From the NCBI GenBank assembly GCA_963843315.1, contig CAWJJU010000003.1, forward strand, positions 248,001 through 312,000: DNA of 64,000 nucleotides. The letters are read 5' to 3'. Position 1 is the stretch's first letter, and every line of letters starts with the position of its first letter. Made by a program: the position numbers and the translations under genes. This document shows positions 48,630 through 56,961 of the stretch, piece after piece. Below the pieces are notes generated by a model, which did not search any database, was not told where the DNA came from, and saw only the letters and a program-made list of their open reading frames with translations. This stretch comes from JAWVFM01 sp963843315 (GTDB lineage: Bacteria > Actinomycetota > Thermoleophilia > Solirubrobacterales > 70-9).

Positions 48630-50000
48630 CTAGGCGGCGCGGCGGACGATCTCGGCCGGCGGGAGGTCCTCGGTGACCGCACGGTCGAGCTCGGCGATCT
48701 CCGCCGAGCGCTGACCGTACACCGCGGCCGAGGCGGCGCGGATCGACTCCCCGACGATCTCAACCAGCCGCACCAGGTCGCTCTTGGAGATCGTGAGCGG
48801 CGGCATCATCACGACCGTGTCGCCCAGGGGACGAACGATGGCGCCCCGCTCGCGCGCCTCGACGACGACGCGATGGCCCATGCGAATGGCCGGGTCGTGA
48901 TCGCCGAGGTCGACGCCGACCATGAAGCCTCGGCCGCGCACCTCCATGACCTCGGGCATCCTGGCGACCTCCTCCAGGAGCTCGCCGAGCACGCGGATCT
49001 TGGGCTGCAGGCGCAGCAGCGTGTCCTCGTGCTCGAAGGCCCGCAGGCTGGCCAGGGCGGCCGCACAGGCGAGCGGGTTGCCCGTGAAGGTGTGGCCGTG
49101 GAAGAAGGTGCGCGACTCCTCCGCGGCGCCGAGGAACCCCTCGTACACCGCCTCGGTGGTCAAGGTGGCCGCGAGGGGGAGATAGCCGCCGGTGAGCCCC
49201 TTGCCGAGGCACAGGAAGTCGGGCGCCACCCGCTCCTGCTCGCACGCGAACATCGTCCCCGTGCGGCCGAAGCCCGTCGCGACCTCGTCGCAGATGAGGA
49301 ACACGCCGTGCTGCTCGCAGAGCTCGCGGGCGCGGCGCAGGAAGCCGATGGGCTGCACCACGATGCCGGCGGCGCCCTGCACCAGCGGCTCCACGATGAC
49401 GGCCGCGACCTCGCGGCCGTGGAGCTCCAGCACGCGCTCGAGCGCGCGGACGTTGCCGGCGGGCACCCGGCGGGACTTGAAGAGCAGCGGGCCATAGGCC
49501 CCGTGGAAGAGGTCGATGCCGCCCACCGAGACCGAGCCGATGGTGTCGCCGTGGTAGGCGCCCTCGAAGGTGACGAACGAGTTGCGCTCGAAGCGCGAGC
49601 CCGTGCGCTGGCGGTGGTACTGAAACGCCATCTTCAGGGCGATCTCGACGGCCGTCGAGCCTGACTCGGAGTAGAAGACGCGCTCGAGGCCCGGCGGTGC
49701 GATCTCGACGAGCTTGCCGGCGAGCTCGGCCGCTCCGGGGTGGGTCAGGCCGAGCATCGTGGAATGCGCGACGCGGTCGAGTTGGGCGTGCAGCGCCGCA
49801 TCGATGCCCGGGTGGCGGTGGCCGTGGACGTTGCACCACAGCGAGGAGACGCCGTCGATGTAGCGCCGCCCCTCGGAGTCGATCAGGTCGGTTCCCTCCG
49901 CCGATTCGATGACGACCGGCTCCTCAAGGCACCAGTCGCGCTGCTGCGTGAACGGGTGCCACACATGGCGCTTGTCGAGCTCGGAGAGCGACTTCGACAT
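48630..50000 (-). CDS. bioA: Adenosylmethionine-8-amino-7-oxononanoate transaminase
   Basis: 456 residues. PLP class-III aminotransferase of biotin synthesis: uses SAM to aminate KAPA to DAPA. Seen: RHVWHPFTQQRDW (BioA-specific start), YIDGVSSLWCNVHGHRHPGI, FVTFEGAYHGDTIGSVSVGG, FLICDEVATGFGRTG and the PLP Lys in LCLGKGLTGGYLPLAATL. Start ATG 50000 fits the family; a TACTCT box (50016-50011) lies 10 bases upstream. Located 9 kb from bioBFD rather than in the same operon. The extra tail (SAEIAELDRAVTEDLPPAEI) is unusual but modest. Confidence 0.95.
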   Translation of the reverse strand: MSKSLSELDKRHVWHPFTQQRDWCLEEPVVIESAEGTDLIDSEGRRYIDGVSSLWCNVHGHRHPGIDAALHAQLDRVAHSTMLGLTHPGAAELAGKLVEIAPPGLERVFYSESGSTAVEIALKMAFQYHRQRTGSRFERNSFVTFEGAYHGDTIGSVSVGGIDLFHGAYGPLLFKSRRVPAGNVRALERVLELHGREVAAVIVEPLVQGAAGIVVQPIGFLRRARELCEQHGVFLICDEVATGFGRTGTMFACEQERVAPDFLCLGKGLTGGYLPLAATLTTEAVYEGFLGAAEESRTFFHGHTFTGNPLACAAALASLRAFEHEDTLLRLQPKIRVLGELLEEVARMPEVMEVRGRGFMVGVDLGDHDPAIRMGHRVVVEARERGAIVRPLGDTVVMMPPLTISKSDLVRLVEIVGESIRAASAAVYGQRSAEIAELDRAVTEDLPPAEIVRRAA

Positions 50001-50110
50001 CGGCGCGGCGAGAGTAACCGCGCCACCGGCGGCAATTGCCCCGGCGCCAGGCCGACGCCGCAACTTTCGCGGCCGGCGCGGGTTTGGACTGTGCTCACCG
50101 CGGTTTTCAA

Positions 50111-50116
50111 TATTCT
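50111..50116 (+). promoter_or_regulatory. Candidate -10 box of the copper-protein operon
   Basis: TATTCT in an AT-richer stretch (CGGTTTTCAATATTCTTC), about 58 bases before the TTG start at 50174. A TTGGAC further upstream is 21 bases away, too far for an ideal -35. A perfect palindrome GGCAATTGCC at 50031-50040 lies between this and the divergent bioA promoter. Confidence 0.35.
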
Positions 50117-50173
50117 TCAGCCCACACGAGAGGCCAACGGCAGCAGGAAGCTGCACAAGCAGAGGAGTCAGTT

Positions 50174-51550
50174 TTGAGGCGGATTTTCGGCGGACTCGCG
50201 ACGGTTGCCGTCGCGCTATCGATCTTTGGCGCCGCCACGGCGAGCGCGAGCAAGGGCAAGACGACCTACACGGTCTGCAAGCACGGCTGCAAGTACAAGA
50301 AGATCCAGAAGGCAGTCGACGCCGTCAAGAAGGGATCGAAGTCCGTCGTGGCGATCAAGCCAGGCACCTACGCCGAGGGCGTCGAGGTCATCGGCCACAA
50401 GTACAACGGCCTGACCATCAAGGGCACCGGTAAGAACCCGGGCAAGGTGGTCCTCAACGGCAAGCACGCTCACGTCAACACGGGCGGCGGCACCGGCCTC
50501 GCCCAGTTCGGCGTCGAGGGCGAGGATGTCAACAACCTCAAGGTCCTCAACCTCCACGTGGAGAACTACGCCACCAACGGCATCTTCATCCACGCCGCCG
50601 ACCAGACGGACGAGACCTGTCACGGCTTCAAGATGAAGAACGACTGGGCGTCGTTCAACAAGAGCTATGGCCTCTTCGCGAAGCACTGCACCGGCGGCTC
50701 GATCACCGACAGCAGGGCCTGGGGGCACGGCGACTCAGGCATCTACATCGGCGAGACCCCCCCACAGGGGGCCACCAAGGGCGCCAAGCCGAAGTGGACC
50801 GACATCGGCCACAACGTCCTCTACAAGAACGTCCTCGGCTACTCCGGGACCAACTCGAAGTACGTCGACCTCCACGACAACGTCGTCTACAACAATGGCG
50901 CCGGGATCGTGCCGAACACCCTCGACTCCGAGGACTTCCAGCCGGCCGCGACCGGCAAGGTCCGGAAGAACGAGATCTTCTGGAACAACTTCGACTACTA
51001 CAAGCCGGATTCACCGGTCAAGTCCGTCGGAGGCCTCGGCGGGGGCAGCATCAACTACCCGACCGGCATCGGCGTGGCCCTCTTCGGGACCACGGGTTGG
51101 AAGGTCTACGACAACAAGATCTTCGGCAACTTCATGTGGGGCGTCGCGCAGTTCTCCGATCCGTCGAACAGCGCCGCGCTGAACCAGTCGAACCAGGTCT
51201 ATGACAACACGATGGGCCGAGGCGGAAACGACACCAACCGTTACGACCTGTTCAACGACGGCTCGGGTGGATACAACTGCTTCTCCGGAAACCACTCCTC
51301 GACGAAGGACGTGCAGGCCGGAAGCAGCCAGGGCTCGCTCCTGCTGTATCCCTCGACCTGTCCGAACACGGTCGCTCCTCCGGTCGGCGGAGGGACGGGC
51401 AACGAGGTCGGCGATGGCGTCCAGGTGGGCGAGCTCGCGGCCTACGTGTACGCGAGCCCGCCCTGCAACCAGGAGCAGCAGTGGGTTGTCCATTCGCACC
51501 CGAAGTACAAGAACTACAAGCCCTACAGCACACCGGGAGATTGCGCATGA
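50174..51550 (+). CDS. Secreted right-handed parallel beta-helix protein
   Basis: 458 residues. Signal peptide RRIFGGLATVAVALSIFGAA then TASA (to about residue 24). The mature part has a repeating strand/turn pattern (GLTIKGTGKNPGKVVLNG, NLKVLNLHVENYATNGIFIH, NDWASFNKSYGLFAKHC, DIGHNVLYKNVLGYSG, EIFWNNFDYY, WKVYDNKIFGNFMWG), the parallel beta-helix found in pectate lyases and NosD/PbH1 proteins. No pectate-lyase active site recognised. TTG 50174 has ribosome site AGAGGAG at 6-base spacing. Overlaps the cupredoxin gene by ATGA. Context with cupredoxins suggests a copper-related role, like NosD, but this is inference. Confidence 0.82.
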   Translation: MRRIFGGLATVAVALSIFGAATASASKGKTTYTVCKHGCKYKKIQKAVDAVKKGSKSVVAIKPGTYAEGVEVIGHKYNGLTIKGTGKNPGKVVLNGKHAHVNTGGGTGLAQFGVEGEDVNNLKVLNLHVENYATNGIFIHAADQTDETCHGFKMKNDWASFNKSYGLFAKHCTGGSITDSRAWGHGDSGIYIGETPPQGATKGAKPKWTDIGHNVLYKNVLGYSGTNSKYVDLHDNVVYNNGAGIVPNTLDSEDFQPAATGKVRKNEIFWNNFDYYKPDSPVKSVGGLGGGSINYPTGIGVALFGTTGWKVYDNKIFGNFMWGVAQFSDPSNSAALNQSNQVYDNTMGRGGNDTNRYDLFNDGSGGYNCFSGNHSSTKDVQAGSSQGSLLLYPSTCPNTVAPPVGGGTGNEVGDGVQVGELAAYVYASPPCNQEQQWVVHSHPKYKNYKPYSTPGDCA

Positions 51551-51951
51551 GGCAGGGACACAAGGCAACAGCGGGCGCCGCCATCGCGGCGCTCGCGCTG
51601 GCAGGCGTGGTGCTGCCGCTCGGAGGGGCGACGGCCTCCCCACAGCACGAGGCGGGCGCGAAGGCGAAGGCGAAGACGGTGTCGGTCAGGGACGACTACT
51701 ACTCGCCGGACGACCTGAAGGTCAAGAAGGGCGGCAAGGTCGTCTGGAAGTGGAACAACAACAACAGCCAGACGCACAACGTCACGCTCGTGAAGGCGCC
51801 CAAGGGCGTGAAGAAGAGGCGGTACACGTCGTCCGACGCCGGCAGCCACTTCAGGTTCAACACCACCTTCAAGAAGCCGGGCACGTACCACTTCGTCTGC
51901 ACGATTCACGCCACCATCGGGATGACCGCGACCGTCAAGGTCAAGCGGTGA
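51547..51951 (+). CDS. Exported cupredoxin (plastocyanin/pseudoazurin-like)
   Basis: 134 residues. Signal peptide to about residue 31 (AAIAALALAGVVLPLGGATA), then a type-1 copper domain: first His in NNSQTHNVTLV, then FVCTIHATIGMTATV supplying Cys, His and Met. Standard four ligands (His, Cys, His, Met), so a blue copper electron carrier is expected. The mature N-terminus is Lys/Ala-rich (HEAGAKAKAKTVSVRDDYY). Translationally coupled to the beta-helix gene; the multicopper oxidase follows 35 bases on. Confidence 0.92.
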   Translation: MRQGHKATAGAAIAALALAGVVLPLGGATASPQHEAGAKAKAKTVSVRDDYYSPDDLKVKKGGKVVWKWNNNNSQTHNVTLVKAPKGVKKRRYTSSDAGSHFRFNTTFKKPGTYHFVCTIHATIGMTATVKVKR

Positions 51952-51986
51952 TCGCGCGCGCCGCACAGCGCCACTAGGCGCAGACC

Positions 51987-53075
51987 ATGGACTTCGGACG
52001 GTTCGACAGGCGGCAGCTGCTATCCGCAGGCGGAGCGGCCTTCTTTTGCACGCTCGCAGGCCAGCGGGTGGCGCTCGATAGCCATCCCGATCTGAACAGG
52101 CTCGCCGGCAAGGTCGCGGTTCCGCCGAAGGTGGCGGCCGCCGACCGCCAGGCCGCCGCTCCGCAGACGGTCCTCGCCTCCGACACCGTGGCCGGCAAGG
52201 CCGGGCCGGGGCCGGAGTACTGGATCCGGGCCGAGGAGGTCAGGTGGAACATCGTGCCCAAGGGGCGCGACCAGATGATGGACGAGCCCGTCAAGGGCAA
52301 GACGAAGTTCACGGCCTACGCCTACCGCGCCTACTCCGCCAACTTCGAGCAGCCGCTCGGACCGGCGACCATCCCCGGGCCGCTCATCGAGGCCAACGTG
52401 GGCGACACCGTCACCGTGCACTTTCAGAACATGCTGAAATCGCCGGTGACGATCCACCCCCACGGGATCTTCTACAGCCAGGAGATGGACGGCGCGTACA
52501 AGGGGAAGTTCACCGACCCGGGCGGCTTCGTCCAGCACAAGCGCACCTTCACGTATGTATGGGAGGCCCACGAGGAATCGGTGGGAACGTGGCTGTATCA
52601 CGACCACGGCCCAATGGACCCGCTGCCCGTCTTCAAGGGGCTCTTCGGTGGGTTGATCGTCCGCGATCCGGCGGATCCCAGTCCTCCCGACAAGGATTTC
52701 TTCCTGTTTTTGCACGCGCTTCAGCCTGTGGCGACGGGGCTGCGCAACCAGTTCTCGTGCATCAACGGCCGCGCCTATGCAGGTAACACGCCGACGCTTC
52801 GCGCCAGCGTCGGCGACCGCGTCGCATTCCATGTGGTCTCGCTCGACAACGACTTCCACACCTTCCATCTCCACGGGCATCGCTGGACCGATACGAGCGG
52901 CTCCGGGACCGCCGGCACCAGCGCCAGCGGGCGCGCGATCGACACGAAGACGATGGGCCCCGCCGAATCGCTCACCTTCGAGTTCGTGGAGGACAACCCG
53001 GGGCGCTGGTTCTACCACTGCCACGTATTCAGCCATCTCCACATGGGAATGAACGGTTGGTACATCGTCAGCTGA
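51987..53075 (+). CDS. Multicopper oxidase, probable Tat substrate
   Basis: 362 residues. Twin-arginine type leader (GRFDRRQLLSAGGAAFF). Two cupredoxin domains are recognisable, with all four copper motifs: HPHG and WLYHDHGP in the first; HTFHLHGHRW and WFYHCHVFSHLHMGM in the second, supplying type 1, 2 and 3 sites. Length indicates a small (two-domain type) laccase/nitrite-reductase-like oxidase rather than a three-domain enzyme. Oxidises a metal or organic substrate and reduces oxygen, outside the membrane. Flanked by two cupredoxin genes that could be electron partners. Start ATG 51987. Confidence 0.9.
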   Translation: MDFGRFDRRQLLSAGGAAFFCTLAGQRVALDSHPDLNRLAGKVAVPPKVAAADRQAAAPQTVLASDTVAGKAGPGPEYWIRAEEVRWNIVPKGRDQMMDEPVKGKTKFTAYAYRAYSANFEQPLGPATIPGPLIEANVGDTVTVHFQNMLKSPVTIHPHGIFYSQEMDGAYKGKFTDPGGFVQHKRTFTYVWEAHEESVGTWLYHDHGPMDPLPVFKGLFGGLIVRDPADPSPPDKDFFLFLHALQPVATGLRNQFSCINGRAYAGNTPTLRASVGDRVAFHVVSLDNDFHTFHLHGHRWTDTSGSGTAGTSASGRAIDTKTMGPAESLTFEFVEDNPGRWFYHCHVFSHLHMGMNGWYIVS

Positions 53076-53801
53076 GGCCCGGGGCCCGGCGCCGGCTTCT
53101 CGCGGCGGTCGCGGCGCTGACGACGCTTGGCCTCGTGGCCGCTCCTGCCCTTGCATCGAACCGCAGGATCTCCATCAGCAACTATCAGTGGTCGGATCCG
53201 GACATTCACGTCGACCTCGGCGAGCACGTCACCTGGTATTGGACCGGTCCCGACACGGCACATTCGGTGACGGGGGCGGGCCCGGACGGCGCCGTCGACT
53301 CGGATCCCGAACTCCGATACGCCCCGGCACCCCGTCGGCGACAGCTTTCAGGTGAGCTTCGACCAGCCGGGGACCTATGCCTTCCACTGCAAGCTCCACC
53401 CGTTCGTCAAGGGCACGATCACCGTTTCCGGAAACCCGGGCGACGACACGACCGAGCCCGACCCCGTTCCGCAGTCCAACCTGGACTTCACCCCGCCCTA
53501 CATCGGGAGCCTGTCGCTCGCCAAGTCCACCTTCGGGTCCCGCGGCACCACCCTTCGCTACGGCACCGACGAGAAGGTGACCAACCTCGACGCCGAGATC
53601 TACCGGCGCGACAAGAAGCGCCTGCGATTCGCCGGGTGGCGCGACTGGAAGAACGGTCACGTCGGCTACAACCGCGTGCGCTTCGGCAACGCCAGCAAGC
53701 ACTTCAAGCCGCGCCACGGCTCGTACGTCGCGTTCATCCGCGCCAGGGACGCGAGCGACAACGAGTCCCACCGCCACCGGCTCGTCTTCGCGATCCGCTA
53801 G
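53057..53801 (+). pseudogene. Cupredoxin with C-terminal extension, frameshifted
   Basis: One gene in two frames. From TTG 53057 (inside the multicopper oxidase end) it encodes a signal peptide (LLAAVAALTTLGLVAAPALA), NYQWSDPDIHVDLGEHVTWY and the first copper His in DTAHSVTG. After DSDP near 53308 the frame changes and continues NSDTPRHPVGDSFQVSFDQP, then AFHCKLHPFVKG with Cys and His. Removing one base from the CCC run at about 53308-53311 gives one 247-residue protein. The Met ligand was not identified. About 110 extra residues (YIGSLSLAKSTFGSRGTTLR ... ESHRHRLVFAIR) form an Ig/FlgD-like domain. Likely intact in the organism. Confidence 0.75.
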
Positions 53802-53900
53802 CCGCGCTCCCCCTTCCGCCCTGGGGCCGAGCCCGGCCCGAGCCGCGGGCGCCGTCGACGCGGCGTGTGTGACGCAGGTCACTCTAGTTTCACTTGCGGA

Positions 53901-53922
53901 ATAGTTGCGTAGCTGCAACTAT
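53901..53922. promoter_or_regulatory. MarR-type operator upstream of marR-MFS operon
   Basis: ATAGTTGC-GTAGCT-GCAACTAT, perfect 8-bp arms, ending 6 bases before ATG 53929. Size and symmetry fit a MarR dimer site; binding would block its own operon. This small region is AT-richer than its surroundings. Confidence 0.72.
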
Positions 53923-53928
53923 CTTCGC

Positions 53929-54441
53929 ATGCACGCAGCGACGCAAACATCGGTCGACCTATCGGCGGACCGCGAGCTGGCGCTTCGGCTCGGCTCGTTC
54001 ATGCTCTGCTCGTTCGGGTCCGACGGCGGCGCCGTAATCCGCGCCATCGACGAGAGCGGGCTGACCTTCTCGCAGATGAAGGTGCTCGTGGCGCTCGCCG
54101 CCCGCACCGACGACGATCCCATGACCGTCAAGAGGATCTCCGAGCGGGTCGGCCTCTCGCTGGCCTCCGCCAGCAGGACCGTCGACGAGCTGGTCAAGCG
54201 CTCGCTCGTCTCGCGGGTCGAGGACCCCGACGACCGCCGCGTGCGCCGCATCTCCCCCACCGCCGAGGGCCAGGAGATCGCCGATGTCCTGATGGAGGCC
54301 CGGCTGGCGGGCCTCGAAAGCTTCGTGTCCTCTCTCAGCGACCTCGAGCGCCGCAAGCTCGACGCCGCTCTCGAGGTGCTCCTGCGCCGGGAGGACATCG
54401 CCAGGTCGTACGAGCAGCACAAGGAGAGGACGAGCCGATGA
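53929..54441 (+). CDS. MarR family transcriptional regulator
   Basis: 170 residues. Winged helix: TFSQMKVLVALAARTDDDPM, VKRISERVGLSLASASRTVD, then RVEDPDDRRVRRISPTAEGQ (wing with the DxR motif). Start ATG 53929 rather than TTG 53905, which lies inside the operator. Its stop overlaps the ATG of the MFS transporter (ATGA). Likely represses itself and the efflux pump until a phenolic or drug ligand binds. Confidence 0.92.
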   Translation: MHAATQTSVDLSADRELALRLGSFMLCSFGSDGGAVIRAIDESGLTFSQMKVLVALAARTDDDPMTVKRISERVGLSLASASRTVDELVKRSLVSRVEDPDDRRVRRISPTAEGQEIADVLMEARLAGLESFVSSLSDLERRKLDAALEVLLRREDIARSYEQHKERTSR

Positions 54442-55928
54442 CACGCTACCGCCACAAGCTGATCAACGAGGCCAACGCGCGCTGGTGGACCCTCGGAGCC
54501 ATGTGCTTCGCGCTCTTCATGATCATGCTCGACAACACGGTGGTCAACGTCGCGCTCCCGTCCATCCAGCGCGACCTCGGCTCCAGCCTCTCCGGCCTGG
54601 AGTGGACCGTGAACGGCTACACCCTCAGCTTTGCCGTGCTGCTGGCCACCGGCGGACGGCTGGGAGACATCTTCGGCCGGCGGCGCGCGTTCCTGATCGG
54701 CGTCGTGGTCTTCGCCCTCTCCTCGGCCGCCGCCGGGCTCGCGCCCAGCGTGGGCGTGCTCGTCGCCAGCCGCGTGACGCAGGGCATCGGCGGCGCGCTG
54801 ATGATGCCGGCGACCCTGTCGATCGTCACCAACGTCTTCCCTCCGCATGAGCGCGGCCGGGCGATCGGCACCTGGGCGGGTGTGTCCGCGCTGGCGCTGG
54901 CGATCGGGCCGGTGCTCGGAGGCCTGCTCACCGAGCACGTCTCCTGGCGCGCGATCTTCTACATCAACCTGCCCGTCGCGGCCGGTGCCATCGCGGCGAC
55001 GCTCTTCGCCGTCAAGGAGTCGCGCGACGAGACCGTGGGCCGCGAGGTCGACTACCTCGGCGTCACGACGCTCACCGGTGGGCTCACCGCCCTCGTCCTC
55101 GCCCTGATCGAAGGCAACAGCTGGGGCTGGGGATCGCCCGCGATCGTGGCGCTACTGGCCGGCTCCGTCGTGCTCCTCGGCGCCTTCGTGGCGATCGAGC
55201 AGCGCGTCAAGGCGCCGATCGTGGAGTTCCCGCTCTTCGGCAGCCGCAACTTCGTCGGCACCAACGTCATCGCGCTGGTCGTGACCTTCGCGATGATGTC
55301 GCAGTTCTTCTTCATGGCCCTGTACCTCCAGGACATCCTGCGCCTCTCCCCCCTCGAGACCGGCGTGAGGTTCCTGCCGGCGACGCTGATGATCGTCGGC
55401 TTCGCGCCGATCGCCGGGAGGCTCACGGACCGCATCGGGCCGCGCTGGCTGATTGCCGGTGGGCTCACCCTGGTCACCGCGGCCCTCTTCTGGCTGACGA
55501 CCATCAAGGTCGGCGACACCTACAGCGACATCTGGCCCTCGTTCACCCTGATGGGGCTGGGCATGGCCTTCGTGATGTCGCCGATGTCGACGGCCGCGAT
55601 GAACGCCGTGAGCGAGGCAAAGGCGGGGGTCGCCTCAGGAATCCTCTCCATGAACCGCATGATCGGCGGCTCGCTGGGAGTCGCGATCATCGGCGCCGTC
55701 TTCCAGGCAATCGCTCCGCAGGGCACCAGGGACCCCGCGCAGTTCGTCGACGCGTTCACCTCCGCGATGTGGGTCGCGACCGGCGTCGCGATGTTCGGCG
55801 CCCTGACCGCGGTGGTGATGCTCCGCGGCAAGGCCGAGCGCAAGCCGGCCCCTGCCCCGGCGCCCGCCGTCGTCGAGGCCGAGGCCCTGGCCACGCCCGA
55901 GGCCGAGCTCGCGGCGGTCGGCCGCTAG
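54438..55928 (+). CDS. MFS drug efflux transporter, DHA2 (EmrB/QacA) family
   Basis: 496 residues with 14 predicted membrane segments. Motif A: GGRLGDIFGRRRAFLIGVVV; motif C: ALAIGPVLGGLLTEHVSWRA; motif D1: IMLDNTVVNVALPSIQRDLG. DHA2 proton antiporters expel lipophilic drugs or dyes. C-terminus carries a Pro/Ala-rich cytosolic tail. Translationally coupled to marR, which most likely controls it through the operator at 53901. Confidence 0.94.
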   Translation: MTRYRHKLINEANARWWTLGAMCFALFMIMLDNTVVNVALPSIQRDLGSSLSGLEWTVNGYTLSFAVLLATGGRLGDIFGRRRAFLIGVVVFALSSAAAGLAPSVGVLVASRVTQGIGGALMMPATLSIVTNVFPPHERGRAIGTWAGVSALALAIGPVLGGLLTEHVSWRAIFYINLPVAAGAIAATLFAVKESRDETVGREVDYLGVTTLTGGLTALVLALIEGNSWGWGSPAIVALLAGSVVLLGAFVAIEQRVKAPIVEFPLFGSRNFVGTNVIALVVTFAMMSQFFFMALYLQDILRLSPLETGVRFLPATLMIVGFAPIAGRLTDRIGPRWLIAGGLTLVTAALFWLTTIKVGDTYSDIWPSFTLMGLGMAFVMSPMSTAAMNAVSEAKAGVASGILSMNRMIGGSLGVAIIGAVFQAIAPQGTRDPAQFVDAFTSAMWVATGVAMFGALTAVVMLRGKAERKPAPAPAPAVVEAEALATPEAELAAVGR

Positions 55929-55952
55929 CGCGCCGGACGCCCTCTCGGACCC

Positions 55953-56840
55953 TCAGGCTTTGCAGAGGGCGACCGCGTGCAGCTTGAGCGTGGCGCCGCT
56001 GCCGTCGTTGTTCGCGAAGGACTTCCAGCCGTCGTCCGGCGTCGAATCCGAGTCTGGACCGTCGATGGGGAACGAGCTCTCGACCTCGCTATCGGTGGAA
56101 TGCGGCGCCGTGTGCGAGCCTCCCCCGACAACGTGCGTGCCGGTGGGGCACATCGCCTTTCCGGAGTCCTCGGTGTTGTTCGGAATCACCTGCTTCGGGC
56201 CGACCACCTTCTTCACCGCGTGCTTGCCGAGGTGAGCGCAGATGGCGGTGACGGTCATCTTCGTCTTGGTGTTCTGACTGCTGTCGACCCCGCCGCCCCA
56301 GGCGTCGTCGAACTTCGTCCCCTTGTCGGGCCCGTCACGCGGCTCGGAGAGGAAGACCTCCACGCCGTGATCGCCCGGCGCTCCCACACCGCCGCCGATG
56401 ACGTGGGTCCCCAGCGGGCACTTGGCGACCTTGCGAACGGCCTTGTCCACCGGGACGGTCGCCTTGACCGTCTTGTACACGAAGGCGCCCTTCTCGCAAA
56501 TGGCCGTGACGGTCATGTCGCCGTTGCTCGGACCGCTGTTGTTGGCGCCGCCGGACCAGCCGGTGTTGTGCTTCGTCGGCAGGGTCGAGCCAACCTCCAG
56601 GTCAAGCGTGCTGTCGTCGCCCGTGACCTCCACGCCGCCCCCGGTGACATGCCGTCCCGCAGGACACTTGACCGCATCCTTCGTGCGACCCGGCTCGGCG
56701 TTCGACACGCTCTTCGAGTCGCTCGGGTAGCTCGCTCCGCCCGACGCGATGGCGACGCCCGCCGCAAGACAGGCGCTCACCCCGAGGACGACAGCTGGAA
56801 AGGTTGTGGGACGAAGACGCCCGGTGAATCGACGACGCAT
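55953..56840 (-). CDS. Secreted protein with three CPxGxHVxGGG repeats
   Basis: 295 residues. Signal peptide: RRRFTGRLRPTTFPAVVLGV then SACLAAGVAIASGG. The rest contains three repeat units of about 85 residues, each opening with a Cys-containing CPAGRHVTGGGVEV, CPLGTHVIGGGVGA or CPTGTHVVGGGSHT segment and ending near a TVTAIC or HAVALC strand, so Cys pair within each unit. No family name recognised; the architecture suggests a repeated disulfide-locked beta domain on the surface. Ribosome site AGGAG before ATG 56840, with a TATGTT box about 30 bases upstream. Confidence 0.75.
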   Translation of the reverse strand: MRRRFTGRLRPTTFPAVVLGVSACLAAGVAIASGGASYPSDSKSVSNAEPGRTKDAVKCPAGRHVTGGGVEVTGDDSTLDLEVGSTLPTKHNTGWSGGANNSGPSNGDMTVTAICEKGAFVYKTVKATVPVDKAVRKVAKCPLGTHVIGGGVGAPGDHGVEVFLSEPRDGPDKGTKFDDAWGGGVDSSQNTKTKMTVTAICAHLGKHAVKKVVGPKQVIPNNTEDSGKAMCPTGTHVVGGGSHTAPHSTDSEVESSFPIDGPDSDSTPDDGWKSFANNDGSGATLKLHAVALCKA

Positions 56841-56901
56841 GGCAGCTCCTTCTGTGGTCGACCTGCTGAACATAACCGACTCCCGGTCGGGGCCGAAGAC
56901 T

Positions 56902-56930
56902 TTGGCCGGGCCGAACCTGGGTGGTAGGGT
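56902..56930 (+). promoter_or_regulatory. Promoter of the FG-GAP repeat protein gene
   Basis: TTGGCC (56902-56907) and TAGGGT (56925-56930) with 17-base spacing, 31 bases before ATG 56962, which has its own ribosome site AGGAGGG. Confidence 0.45.
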
Positions 56931-56961
56931 CGGCCTTAGTCAGGCGAGACAGGAGGGACTC

